In this document: piece after piece, positions 9,839-21,350 of the stretch
Layout: every line of letters starts with the position of its first letter
Numbering within the stretch: the first letter of the stretch is position 1
Source of the DNA: Apodemus sylvaticus
Lineage: Eukaryota > Chordata > Mammalia > Rodentia > Muridae
Assembly (NCBI RefSeq): GCF_947179515.1
Contig: NC_067478.1
Span: 25,970,266 to 26,034,265, forward strand
Length of the DNA: 64,000 bases
Direction of reading: 5' to 3'
Program-made: the position numbers and the translations under genes
The notes under the pieces: model-generated
Told to the model about the DNA's origin: nothing
Database searches by the model: none
The model's input: the letters and a program-made list of their open reading frames with translations, nothing else

Positions 9839-12800
9839 TCTGTTACTCTTGTATTTTAAGAGGATAAGGATTATAGTTTATTCCCTATAGATCTATTGAG
9901 CTTTAGTATTTATAGACAGGGAGAGATTGAAGTAATTAGCTTTATCAAATTCTATGGAGAAAATATTTCATTTAATAGTTTGAAAGGTGCAACTTTCATT
10001 TCCTTACCCATGAATATTTTTAATTACTTTTGAACAAATTTTCACTTTGTAAATGTGGTCAGATATGTATAGTACTCTACGTTTGAAACATTTCTAGGCT
10101 CTGATAGAAAGTTCAGTGCTAGTGCGTGGAGATAAAACTGACAATCCCCAGTCCATTTTACCTATATCGCTTCAGTGAATAGAAATTAATATTAATTTCC
10201 TTGGACATAGTCTGGGGCAACTGCATGAATATTCAAATTGAAGTCACTTGCACTGTGGAAAGAAAAAAAGACACGTTTTTAGTAGATTGTATGCTCAACT
10301 GTGCTATGGTGGGGCATCTCATGGGACTTCTTATACTCCAGTCATTGATATAGAACAAGGAATCATCCTCCCGCCATTGAAGGAGAGAGTAGGAACCCCA
10401 CCAGGTATAGGAATCTTGAGTGCTAATATGCAATCACAGTTTGAAAAACTCTTTCCATTAGGTCATTTCCTTGGAGCTGATGTCATTCTGCCACAAGCAT
10501 TCCATATGGATATCCTTTAACTCCTTCAGAGCAGGGCACAGACAAAGGGAACCTAGCCTGCCTCCTCTGTCACAGCATCTCCTGAGCCTGGAATTCCAGC
10601 CACTAAAGTCAAGTAAAGTGAGGAGCTAGGGAGAGCAGGAAAATTGCCTGTTTGTGTTTTTTATTCTGATTACGCCCTTTTCTCTGATCGCCTCCTTCCA
10701 TAGTGTTAGGTAGAAACAGAGTCCAAAAGACCTAATCCAAATGCACTTTTCACTCATAGAGATCATAAAGCCAACAACACAGTGTAGAAGAAATGTATGT
10801 TACTTACAAAATTTTGGGCAGAGGGAATACCTGGCACATAATAAAATTTAGAATTGTTATCTCGTTCTGGGTAAGAAGTACATTCACATCCAAAATCTTC
10901 CTGGAGTTTTGGTGATTCATTCATGACAGCTCTGGCTCTCCTATGACTGTACTAACCCTAAGAGACTATGCTAGCCAGTATAGCACTTTCTGGAAGCCTC
11001 CCTTTAGGTGTCTTAATGATGACTGGCATTCTAAGAATGTCATTTCCTGAACATAGTAAAGCTTTCCCAAAGTAAATGTTTGCCTTTTGGAATTTTAAAG
11101 TCTGACTGGGTAGGTTGCTTTCTCAGTAGCCTAATCAGCTTGAGAACTCTAACTGAATCTCTGCATCTTTAAGATTTTCAACTGGTCTCAAGACTATAAG
11201 ATGACTAGCAGTTCCCCACTTTGCCAAGGGAATCACTAACTCTCTTGTCCTTACCATTGGCCTGGAATGCCTTTTCTTTTCATGCTGTCATAACTGCATA
11301 AGGCACAGGGAGCACTGGGAAACAGATGACTCAGGTCCGTCTGCTGGATGGTCTCCCTTCCATCCTGTCCTACCCCATCGCTGCCAACCATTTTCAACGT
11401 GGCAGCTGACATGATCACAGAAAGGTAGCAGACCACCATAAAATATTAGAGCACAACTCCGCACTCTTAATCTTACTAATGGAGGGCACTTGTTTATAGT
11501 AATTAACTTTGCCCTGCCTCCATCTCTCCATCTAGGGTAGTGACAATGGTGGCCTTATAATGTGGTTATATAGACTGAATAAGAGACTGTATGCAAATCT
11601 TAAAATTTATGTGATTGTGTAAGTGTTCCATGATATTAGTTTTGTTGACCATCTCCTTAAAACATATCATTGGCTTATGGCCAAATGTTTTAAAATGACC
11701 TTTAAGACCTGTAATTTCTACACTCTCCCTTCCACTAAACCATTGCTCTCAGTTCCTGCCCTGTAGTCCAGTTCCATTGTTGTTGTTATTTTTAGAAAGT
11801 ACCACTTCAGAAAAGCCCTTCTCTTCATTCTGTATTTCTCCTGCTCCCTGCCTTAGTTCTGGGGTGACATAAGCCCCCCTCTAGCTAACACATCTCAGTT
11901 TATAAAATCTAGCTTTGGACACCAGCGTGAGATCATCAGGGAGTCTCTTCTCTCCACCCACGAGCTATCCACACTTGTAATCAGTCATAAGTTCTTTCTC
12001 AGCACCTTTTACTTCTGGGAGGCTCACACTCCCAGTCACAGTCATTGGCCCACCCATCCTAGTTTCTCATTGCTCAGCCTGGGATGCAACACCAGTCTGG
12101 TGATAGATGGGTTTGGGTGAGTGAGTGGTGGAGCACTTACCTTCCAAAGCTTCATCAATTCCATAGATTCTCCTTACATTCTGTTTCGTTTTTTGAACTG
12201 TTTCCATCCCATTAACTGAAACAATTGCAGCCCACCCCCAAATCGGTGGAGTGATGCATGCTGACTTTAATTAGGACTAGCTCTGAGACAGCTAAGCCCA
12301 GGCTCAGAAGAGTCCTGTGGCCTTGTCAAAAGTTTGCCCTGAAGGATAAGCTGGCATTGCTTTTCACTATTTTCTAGTTGCTATTTTGGGAAGGCTATTT
12401 CGCCATGTGGATGTGGAAGTAGAAGGCCCCAAAGCCAGGCAAAATTTAATCTTTTGGAAACCTTTAGATTTTTGTTTAAAGATTTTACTCTTTTCCCTAG
12501 TTGTCCTGAGTGACTGCAAGCTCAACTGATAGATAGCATCCTATGGATGGTCACACCCAGTGTTCAGATCACACAAGTCAGGATGCTAGGTATATTTTTA
12601 TAGGAGCTTGAACAGCAGATATAAAGTAGGTCTTCCATCATCCACTGGAAAGGTGCCAACAGGTAGCATGTTGTGGTTAAATTCTGATTACATTTTAGGC
12701 TATAGCTATTTGAGAGGGTCAGGGTTTGTCTGATCCTTATGTGTATGCTAGCAGCCGTAAACCACAATATTTGGCTAAAACACATGTGATTCTGGTTATA

Positions 12801-12887
12801 AAGAAGGTATAAGATCAAGTAAGGATGAAGAAGAGAAAATCAAACAGTACCTACAGCTCTGAGATAATCACTGCATTCTGAGTATAG
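9839..12887. other. Unassigned DNA, about 3 kb
   Basis: No gene or repeat family could be named. The open frames here (90 residues at 10248-10520, others shorter) show no domain, and no promoter or exon structure was seen. Diverged L2 or MIR pieces may be present. Confidence 0.35.
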
Positions 12888-13510
12888 ACCTGTGGTGCAG
12901 GAAATATTAAAAATGACTGACTCGCCAACTCTCCATGGGTTCTGGCCACACTTTCGCACTCCTGCCGCTGCCGCCAACTCCCTTGAGCTGCTGGTCTCTA
13001 AGCCCTCAAACTCTCCGGCCTGGTGGGGCCATAGGGTCTCTGCTGGACCATTTCACTCTGCCATCCCTCTGTTAGCCATCTCTCCGGCACGGGACCATGA
13101 ATTCTTCTCGCTACCAAGCAATGTCCCACCTACCTAAGGTCTGTCAGCTCACCATCAATTACTGGGTAGAAACATAACTCTTAAAGCTTGATTAGTCAGT
13201 CAATTAGATTTATGTATATTATAGACACAATAACAAAATGTCGATACAATAAAAGCCTTATCCCAATATTTCTAATCTTTTGAAATGGCCTCAGAGTTAG
13301 TCTAACACCTTGGTTCTCTCTCCTCCCCCATCACGCGCCTGCAAGCTTTCTCCCCACAACTTCTAGCTCCGCCCCCTATTTCCCTGTCCAATCACAGACC
13401 CTCTCTATACTGATAAAATTGGATAGGGAAAATTCCAACAACACTTCTGTGTCTCCTCTTATGTTATTCCCATGGCTGTATTCCGGTATGAACTGGATCA
13501 GTACAGTCTC
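12888..13510 (+). repeat. CpG-richer block, possible unassigned LTR
   Basis: The block starts TGTGGTGCAGG and holds about a dozen CpG sites in roughly 600 bp, well above its surroundings. It carries an AATAAA at about 13248-13253 and a promoter-like arrangement at 13369-13418. The style resembles rodent endogenous-retrovirus LTRs, but I cannot name the family and see no target duplication. A single-copy regulatory element is the alternative. The 81-residue frame at 12892-13137 resembles nothing known. Confidence 0.35.
13369..13418 (+). promoter_or_regulatory. Promoter-like GC box, CCAAT box and TATA-like site
   Basis: CCGCCCC at 13369-13375, CCAAT (TCCAATCACAG) at 13388-13392, and CTATACTGATAAAA at 13405-13418 follow in the order and rough spacing of a pol II promoter on the plus strand. 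Function is inferred; no transcript evidence is visible. Confidence 0.4.
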
Positions 13511-14195
13511 TGCAGTCTTCTAGCATGCTTGCTGGAAATGAGCAAGCTGAGTACCTTGTAACATCCTTAATTGCTATTTTCACCTTTTAAAAACTCAAAG
13601 TTTTCTCCAAATGCCTGGAAAATACTTTTGTTTAAAGAGTGGAAATGTTCAAACATGTGTGAGCAGAAGCAGAACTCTGTAAAACTTCTGAGTACCTATT
13701 ACTCGTGCTCGACAGTTTTGACTGTCACTCTAGGGTCTGCCACTGAACTGTTTGGAAGCAACTTCTGGCATCATATTGCTCCCATAAACATGTCAGCATG
13801 GATCTCTAAAAAGACAAGGAAGACCCTCTTCAGTTAAATACCTGCCCACCCACGATGCTCTTCATCAGACCTAGAAGGTGATGATGCCTTAGACTCGCAG
13901 AAACAGACACTCTACAGTTCGTCCAAGATGGCTCATAAAAGTGTATACAGTTTCTTTGAACTAGGATCCAAGCAAAATCCATAAATTATAACTGGCTCAT
14001 AGGAATATTTTAATATTAAGTTTCTTCTGCTCAACATGTGTTTTTCCTATTGTAACTCATCGTTTATTTGCATTTGGCCTTGCCATGGTCTGCAGTGCCC
14101 CGTATGTGTGTGGTTTTACCTGAACATGTGTCTTCTGTGGCTTTAGAGATTGACCGTGGCTCCAATCTTGCTGGATTCTGGCATGAATTTCACTC
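13511..14195. other. Unassigned DNA
   Basis: No repeat or gene recognised. The 88-residue open frame at 13571-13837 shows no domain. Confidence 0.4.
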
Positions 14196-14208
14196 GGGGG
14201 GGGGGGGG
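14196..14208. repeat. G13 homopolymer
   Basis: Thirteen consecutive G residues. Such a run is prone to length change and to sequencing error. Confidence 0.95.
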
Positions 14209-14590
14209 AACTCATACACAAGATGACATATTCCCATTAGGTGGTATAGAATGTCCAATTACCTTTATTTTTGTGACATTGGTAGTCACTGAAAATTATT
14301 GTTCAATTCCTTACTTCATGGGAACAGTGATAGTCCAATCTTTTAATTTTTCTCATTTATTACTTGAAAGACTTTGATTAAGATAAACTTCCTTTCATGA
14401 TCTATATGCCTTTCGGCTTTCGAAACGAGAATTAGTTTTTTCATCTTCCTTCCTCAGGGTGGCTAACTTTTTTCTAATTATTTGTTTGTTTCTTTCTGAA
14501 TTTATGAATTTAACAATATTGGATGTGTTTCAGTCCATCTCTATCAACAGCATTATTAATCTCCAAATCAGCTGGTCTTTAATTATTAGA

Positions 14591-14615
14591 TGTGTGTGTG
14601 TGTGTGTGTGTGTGT
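14591..14615. repeat. (TG)n microsatellite
   Basis: About 12 uninterrupted TG units. Confidence 0.95.
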
Positions 14616-15117
14616 AGGCTGGAGCCTGTGTTCTCTGAGACATAATCCTAGGATTGTTTTGACATCCTTTTTTTTTCCCATGGTAAGATATTCCAGGCTC
14701 ACTGTGGTCATCTTATGACTCGACCCTGGAATTACACATCTCTTCATGGACTCTTCTTTCCTTTTATTAAAAAATGCATTTCTAGACACTAGAGGTGATA
14801 GTTTACCACTACTGTGGTTTTTTATTCTCTCCCCCCCTCCCCCTCCTCTCTCTCTGTTTTCTACATTGGTTAGAGCTAGGAAAATTGGATCAGCTTAAAT
14901 TATACAAAACCAATGTCCTATTAAAGTGACATTTTATTGAAAATTTCACACCACTGGACTTATTTTTAAGGGATAACAAACTAATACAGCCCAATGAATT
15001 TATCTTTACTTAATTTCAGTGATCCTGAGAGTCTGGGCCACACATCCCTAGATACCGCGTGCTGATAGTTCTTGTTCACTGCCTTCCTCTTGTTTCAGTT
15101 ATTCTTGATTTGTAATC

Positions 15118-15594
15118 TTCCTTCCTTCCTTCCTTCCTTCCTTCCTTCCTTCCTTCCTTCCTTCCTTCCTTCCTTCCTTCCTTCCTTCCTTCCTCCCTCC
15201 CTTCTTCCCTTTCTTTTCTTTCTCCTTCCCTTCCTTCCTTTTTCTCTCTCCCTTTCTCTTTTCTCCCTCTCTCCTTCCCTTTCTTTTCTCTTCCTCCCTT
15301 TCTTTCTTGTCTCCCTCCCTTTCTCCCTCCCTCCCTCCCTCCCTTTCTCCCTCCCTTTCTCCCTCCCTCCTGTTTCTTTTCTTCCTCCCTCCCTCCCTCC
15401 CTCCTTCCCTCCCTCCCTCCCTCTCTCCCTTTATTTTCTCCCTCCCTCTCTCCCTTTATTTTCTCCCTCCCTCTCTCCCTTTATTTTCTCCCTCCCTCCC
15501 CTCCTTTCTTTTATTTCTCCTTCCCTTTCTTTCTTTTCTCCCTCTCTACCTTCCTTCCTTCCTCCCTTCTTCCCTCCCTTCTTCCTCCCAGCTT
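15118..15594. repeat. Long polypyrimidine tract, (CTTC)n to (CTCCC)n
   Basis: About 477 bases are almost entirely C and T on the plus strand. The tract begins as pure (CTTC)n at 15118-15192 and degrades into CTCCC/CTTTC mixtures. Only scattered purines interrupt it. The proline/serine/leucine open frames (up to 174 residues) running through it are artefacts of the repeat. Confidence 0.95.
15413..15487. repeat. 25-bp minisatellite, three copies
   Basis: Within the pyrimidine tract a unit of CTCC/CTCT blocks ending in CCCTTTATTTT recurs with exact 25-bp spacing; the single A falls at 15433, 15458 and 15483. Confidence 0.85.
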
Positions 15595-15865
15595 AGATTA
15601 CACACCTAGTTCTTTATTCTCAGCTTTGTGTCTTAAATAATGATTCTTTGCATATGGCAGAGGCAATATCCCTGACACAGATGTTGCTGCTTCATCTATA
15701 TTCTAACTTGTCTCTGCCATTTATTATAGAAGCACATCACTAAAGTTCCTCTCAGTACTCCTAGGGTGTTCATATGTAAATGAGGAAATATTGCAACCTA
15801 AGTACACATCCCCTAGGCTAAAATATAGTCAGCTTGAGATTGGAGAAACAACCCAGTGGTGCAGT

Positions 15866-15867
<2 letters not shown>

Positions 15868-15916
<49 letters not shown>

Positions 15917-16000
15917 TCCTCCCTCTCTTTCTCCCTCCCTCCCTTTCTTCCTCCCTCCCTACGTCTGTCTTTCCCTCCCTCCCTCCCTTTCTCTCTCTCT
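15868..16000. repeat. (TC)n microsatellite with CT-rich tail
   Basis: Pure TC dinucleotides run from 15868 to about 15914, followed by CCCT/CTTT-rich sequence to 16000. Open frames here on both strands are low-complexity artefacts. Confidence 0.95.
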
Positions 16001-17224
16001 GTGTTATGTTTACAAGGTGTACTTGTAGTCAGAATTAGATTCCTCCTTCCCTCTGTATCATCCTTATGTTCTATTTCTGTGCCTGGGAGGTAAAGGGGGA
16101 AGGTCAATGATGAGTGGTCCACATGTTCACCTGCTGACGTTTCCTGACAGGCAGCCTAAACTTACTTCATCCTGATTCCACCAGAGGCCCAAGTATTTTG
16201 TTCAGCACTGGTGACTTTTCCCACTGGTGAATAGAAAGTTCGTGTAGCTAAGCAGTTTGAGGAGATTAAAGAAAATGGAACACTTCTTTAGAAATGTGCC
16301 TTACTTCTTACTTAGCTTGAACCCAGAGGCAAAAGAAAAAGAATAAAACCTTGGCTTGGAGGCTGTTGATAATGCAGAACAAGCGAGAGCCCTCTTGGAG
16401 GTGAGAAGAGTATTTTTCACTATTACAAGGCAGAGTGTGTGCATCTGGCTGTTAGGCAGACCCAGTAGTGAATCAGTCATGTCTGGCATGATGGGAGGAT
16501 GAGGAAAGAAAATGGAGCTTTGACATCATGCTCGTGTTGCAGACAGCAGTGATAGATGAAGGAAATAAGCACCCTCTGAATAAGGTGCCCGAATGGAGTG
16601 GAGAGGCATGGTAATAAAGATCTGAGATATCTCCTGCCAGAGTGTCTGTGAGTTCTCTGTACAGTGTGCTACCCCTTCCATTCATCATGCTAAATCAGGA
16701 GAGCAGTGGGTACCCATAGCTACTCATTTTTATCATCTGGAGATACAGTCTGCAATCTTGTCTTTAATTAGCAGACTTGAAGCTTGTCTATTCTGATTCA
16801 CTTTCCAAGGCTATGTAAGACTCTATGAAGGTCACTTGGCGATGCCATAGCGGCTAATGGCTAAGATACCTGACTCCACTGTAGTTCTGATAATTTGGTT
16901 TCCATGGTTGGGCTTTAAGTTTTTAGGAAGCAGAGGGATCAGAAGGGCAGAATCTTTCTAGATCTAGCAAATTGGGGCAATAGGAAAATTCAGTCTTGCT
17001 TTAGGAACAACCTTTCAGAAAACAGTCACTGGCAAAATGTCTTTTCTTTGTATCCTATAGAAAGCGGTCTATGGTGCAGAAGGGACAGGAGCTGGGTCTC
17101 AGCAGCAGATTTATTATGGAGAGCCTGCCCCTCACTGTCTTTCCCAGCTCATCCGACTCCAGCACTTACAGAGTGCACAGAAACCTTGCAATCCCTGGCG
17201 TCTTCTCATTTTTTTTGCTTTCCA
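16001..17224. other. Unassigned DNA
   Basis: No repeat or gene recognised. CTTGGAGGTGAGAAG near 16400 resembles a splice donor, but no matching open frame or acceptor supports an exon. Confidence 0.4.
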
Positions 17225-17365
17225 GCTTTGTACTCACTGTTCTTTCTTTCTGCCTGAAATATCATGTCCCAGTTTCTGGGTTTGACCAATTCCAGTGAAT
17301 CTTTGATACATATCTGCATTAAAGTCAACAGTGTCATTACTCCTCTCAATACCCAGACAAAGACC
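17225..17365 (+). repeat. L2 LINE 3' fragment
   Basis: TTCTTTCTGCCTGAAATATC followed by TCCAGTGAATCTTTG and a GTCATTACTCCTCTC stretch follows the remembered L2 order (tgcctggaatgctc, cttcaggtctcag, gtcacctcctc). Strongly diverged. Confidence 0.45.
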
Positions 17366-17554
17366 TGCCCAAAGCCAGTGAATCTCCACTGTACCTGCTA
17401 CCTCCCCTTCCATAGCTTATGCTAAGTAGATGAGACACACTTTTGCTTCTATAGGAGAGGGGACAGAACAGCTCTAGTAAGTAATGACCCTTCTCCCATG
17501 CTCCTTCTACACCTCAGCTTTATGTCTCTATTTAATTTAATACATAATTAATGT

Positions 17555-18330
17555 ACATCAACTCTTTTGAGATAGAATCCGTATGCTATGTAATTCTGTC
17601 ATTTAGATTAGTTGTTGTTTCTAAAACAAAGGAGTTGTGTGAACATCAGCACAGTTTAAAAGCGTGTTTGCTGATGAAACTCTCTACACATGACCATCTA
17701 GTATTATTAAATTTATTTGATGAAGTATGCTTCTGAAAACTCAAAGGATTCCACCCCCATTAGCAACTCTTCTTTCCACAGTCTCTCATCTACAACAACA
17801 TTCATGCCCATGGATTTGTCTGTTTCAGACATTTCATATCAGTGAAGTCATATAATAAGTGGACTTTTGGGGTTGGCCTCTGTCTACTTAGCAAGATGTT
17901 GTCAAGACTTAGCATGTTGTAACATGGATGGATGATTTGTTCCTTAATGAAGATTCCATAGTGCCTGTGGGTGATTTTTCAACATCTGAATATCATTTTA
18001 TGTTGGGAGGCCTACAAAGTAAATCGAAAGGCAAGAGAATTTAGTAAACATCCACATTGTTTTGATCTAGATCACTAACATTGTGTCCTATTTCCTTGAA
18101 GTCACTTTTTTCCTTTTAAAATAATTTTTGAAAAGAATCAAAGCCTTTAGGATGTTTATGTCCCTTTTGATCATCAGTCTCATCTCTTTTGATGTTCCCC
18201 GAAAAGCACCAGCTTTCTGAGTTAATTTTGTATATCTTTATAGATAGACATGGTCAGTAATGAACATTATCAGTGACTACTATTTTGAATAAAGTTGAAG
18301 TTTTCTAGAACTGTCACAAAGTATACACTG
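17555..18330 (-). mobile_element. Old LINE-1 (L1M-type) 3' end
   Basis: TTTTGAGATAGAATCCGTAT, then ATGGATTTGTCTGTTTCAGA and CATATCAGTGAAGTCATATA, match the antisense of an old mammalian LINE-1 3' untranslated region. GACTACTATTTTGAATAAAG at about 18272 continues into the antisense of the ORF2 C-terminus. The left two-thirds is clearer than the right. Confidence 0.65.
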
Positions 18331-18429
18331 CTCTACAACTTTCTTATTCATTTATCTGTGAGCCTTAGCTTTATGTATTGATAGATAAGCCTAGCTCCCT
18401 TTTTCTAGCTGTTATATAACATTCAAAGC

Positions 18430-18890
18430 ACTTTAAAATTTAAATAGTCAAAACAGTCAGGGGCAAATTAAACAAAGCTGGAGTCCACAAGAGTTAGTTT
18501 TAAAACATACCATAGAGCCATGGTAACAAGAACTGTATGGTTCTCCCAGAAACATTGACACGTAGAGCAATAGTATAGAATAGAAAAATATTCATTATTG
18601 TACGCATATAATCTAACTCATTTGAATAAACTCAGCAAGAATGTACTTTGGCTAAATAAGGAATAGTTTCTCCCCCACCATCCAATAGTGCTGGGTAGAC
18701 CAGATATCTATATGTAAGAGCCAACTCAAAGCAGATAATTGAGTCAAATGTAAAACCACTGATACTAAATGACTAGAATTAAACCTAAGAAAGTACTTCA
18801 GTGCTTTGGTTTGGGCAAAGGTTTCTCTAATTATAACAACCAAAACATATTACAAAGCAAAACTTGACAAATGGGAAGAGAGATAAGAAC
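18430..18890 (+). mobile_element. Old LINE-1 ORF2 fragment, sense
   Basis: The stretch follows ORF2 downstream of the RT domain: an AGAGCCATGGTAACAAGAAC segment, then a TAGTATAGAATAGAAAAATA segment, AAATGTAAAACCACTGATAC, and GGTTTGGGCAAAGGTTTCTC. Stops interrupt it throughout. It lies 100 bp from an antisense LINE-1 3' end, so the two may be one element with an inverted 5' part. Confidence 0.6.
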
Positions 18891-20389
18891 AATGATTCTC
18901 AGCTTTTTAGTTAACATTTCTTTCTGGGGAGGGTCTTCTTTAAGTATATATTAATTACATGAAGTAACAGGTCGCATTACAATACTTTCATAACTGTGTA
19001 TAATACAGAATACTGTGTATTTCATAACTGTGTATAATATTCCAGAATACTCACCCAGCCCATTGTCCTCTTTTGTCTCTTGGTGATCCTCTTTTTCTGG
19101 ACCACCCTTTTCAACTTCCATGTCTGTTTCTGTGACCCACTGAGCTTCCCATAGACACATAGATGAGGGTTTACTTACGGGAGGATCAACACTCGACCAA
19201 TGGCATTACAAGTGAAGATATATCTTTCCTTCTTCCAGCAACATTAGCTACATTAAAAACCTCAGCGATGGTAAGTGTTCCAGGAGCCCCTTTATCTTCC
19301 ACGACATGGTGGTGGTGTTCTGATCTCGTGCAGATCTTCTGAAGGTGATCGATCAGAGCTACTATGAGCTCAAAACTGTAACAGCTCTGGAATCCCAGAA
19401 GTCATAATTGCACATACTCACTCTCCTATTCTCCAGCTCTCCCTTAGTGCTGAGTGGGTAATGTAGATGTCTTATTTGTGTTGGGGCACTCACAGTTGTT
19501 CATTCTTAACATTTCAGTATGAATCTTTGTAGTCATTGCTGCCCAATTTAAAATGACACTTCTCTAGCCAAAGATGAGAGTAGGTCTGTGCTACAGCCAT
19601 AAACAGTCATTTAGAAGGCACTTTAAGGGATACATCGTGTATCCTTAGAAAACCAAAATCCAAAACCAAACCAAACCAACCAGTCAACCAGATAACCATC
19701 CGCCAACCAACCAAACAAATAAAAACCCTAGCTTACCCAGTAGGTCTTATGATCTCTGGAACTATAGGGTTGCTGATTTACACTACTGGACCTGAATTCA
19801 CTCCTGTGGAATGGTCATCAAATCTAATCAGAAAGTGGTTGGTAGCCCCTATAACAGACTTCCCATTGTTGCATCAATGGGTGTATCTGACCTAACCAGG
19901 TGGTATTAATGTGCATAAGGTCTATATCTGAGTAAAGTCGTTAATGACAATTCTTCTGCCATATCCTACATAGAGCCTCTGGTGTTGTGAGGAATAGCCA
20001 ACAGGAGGAATTTTCCAGAACAATTTCAGCTTGATTTCTCTATGTGCATTTCTCTGCATCTTCAACAACAGAATTTTACTGTCTAGTTCTTGTTGATAAC
20101 CAACAACAGTGACAATTTCTGATATTGTTTGAGGAGTTTAGGGTATCTCTGCTTAAACTCATTTTGTTTTATCTCATGTTGATTAGCTTATCAATGATCA
20201 GATCCTCTGAAGGCCTTTCCACTCAAGAGTTTTGTTTGGCCCTGTCTTCCACTCCGTTCTCTCCCTACCACCCTCCTGGTTCAAACCTTTGCACGCTCAG
20301 CATTCCTCTTCCCACCTTTGTCTCAGACTTAGTCCACTCCACCTAGGACCTTTAAGAATTTCACTCTCTCATGGAGTAGTTTTCTGAGG
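18891..20389. other. Unassigned DNA with a CCAAA-rich patch
   Basis: A CCAAA/CCAAC low-complexity patch lies at about 19650-19735, with an imperfect duplication of ATAACTGTGTATAAT at about 18990-19040. Nothing else was recognised. Confidence 0.45.
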
Positions 20390-21350
20390 TTTATACCCCA
20401 TAGAAATATAAAAGCATGAGTGATCCTCTTTACTTCTTTTAACTAGTTTTGATTTGAAATCTATTCTGTCAGGCGTTAGATTATAGATACTTGGGCCCTA
20501 GTTTTGTATGCTTATAACACCTCTCTACTTCCTTTCAGGACTTTATAAACTACCTTTAAGGGTGAAGTGTGTTTCTTGGAGGATGGGTGAATTCATTTTT
20601 AATTCAATGTGCTAGTCTGTGCCTTTTCTCGGGGAAGTTGAGATCATGACTATTCAAAATCATTGTTGAGAGATGCATATTGATTCCTGCCATTTGGTTG
20701 TTTTTGTAGTGCTTGACATTTTATAACCCTCATTTGTTTATCTACTGCTATATTATTCTTTATTTTTCCTCTGTACCTTCTTAGATATGTTTTCTCTTCT
20801 CTTCAGTTCAAAGAATTCCTTCCAGTATCCCCTGTAGAGCTAGATTAGTGATCTCAATCTTCTTTAGACTGAATCTATCGTGGCTATTTTTCTTTCTCCA
20901 TCAACTGTGACAAGTGGTATTAATGGTATAGTAGTTGGGGGTTAGCAGGGTATACCCAGTTATTGTTGGCAGTACTAGTGTGGGAGAGCAGATGTGATCT
21001 TCCTGAACTTTAAATGCAATAATTCCATGCCTTTTGAGCTTTTGGGTTTTTGTTGAAATATCAGCTGTTATACTGATGCAGTTGCCTTAATATGTGATTT
21101 ACTGTTTCTCCAAGTTCTTGACAAAACTTCTTTGTTACGTGTTTTAAGCACTTACATTATAACATGGGGATTTATTTTTTTTCTGATCCTGACTATTTGA
21201 TGTTCTATATGCCTGTTGTATTTGTTTGTGCTTCTCTTTTCCTAGATTTGGGGAGTTTTCTGTGATGATTGCAGCGAAAAATATTTTCTCTTCTTTTGGC
21301 ATAAAGTTCTCCTTTGTGCCCACAAGCTTTGGTCTATTCATGGAATACCA
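20390..21350 (-). mobile_element. Ancient LINE-1 or HAL1-like segment
   Basis: AATCTATTCTGTCAGGCG, TGTGTTTCTTGGAGGATG, TGCTAGTCTGTGCCTTTTC, TCCCCTGTAGAGCTAGATTA, TTGAAATATCAGCTGTTATA and TTTTCTGTGATGATTGC occur in the order of a LINE-1/HAL1 body read in antisense. All frames are broken. HAL1 is known as an ORF1-only LINE-1 relative; I cannot separate the two by eye. Confidence 0.5.

Noticed and set aside
15072..15609. Proline/serine/leucine-rich open frames of 174 and 100 residues
   Set aside because: They are translations of the polypyrimidine tract, which has no stop codon in those frames by composition alone.
16390..16410. Splice-donor-like GGAGGTGAGAAG
   Set aside because: Isolated donor-like motifs are frequent; there is no acceptor or coding frame beside it.
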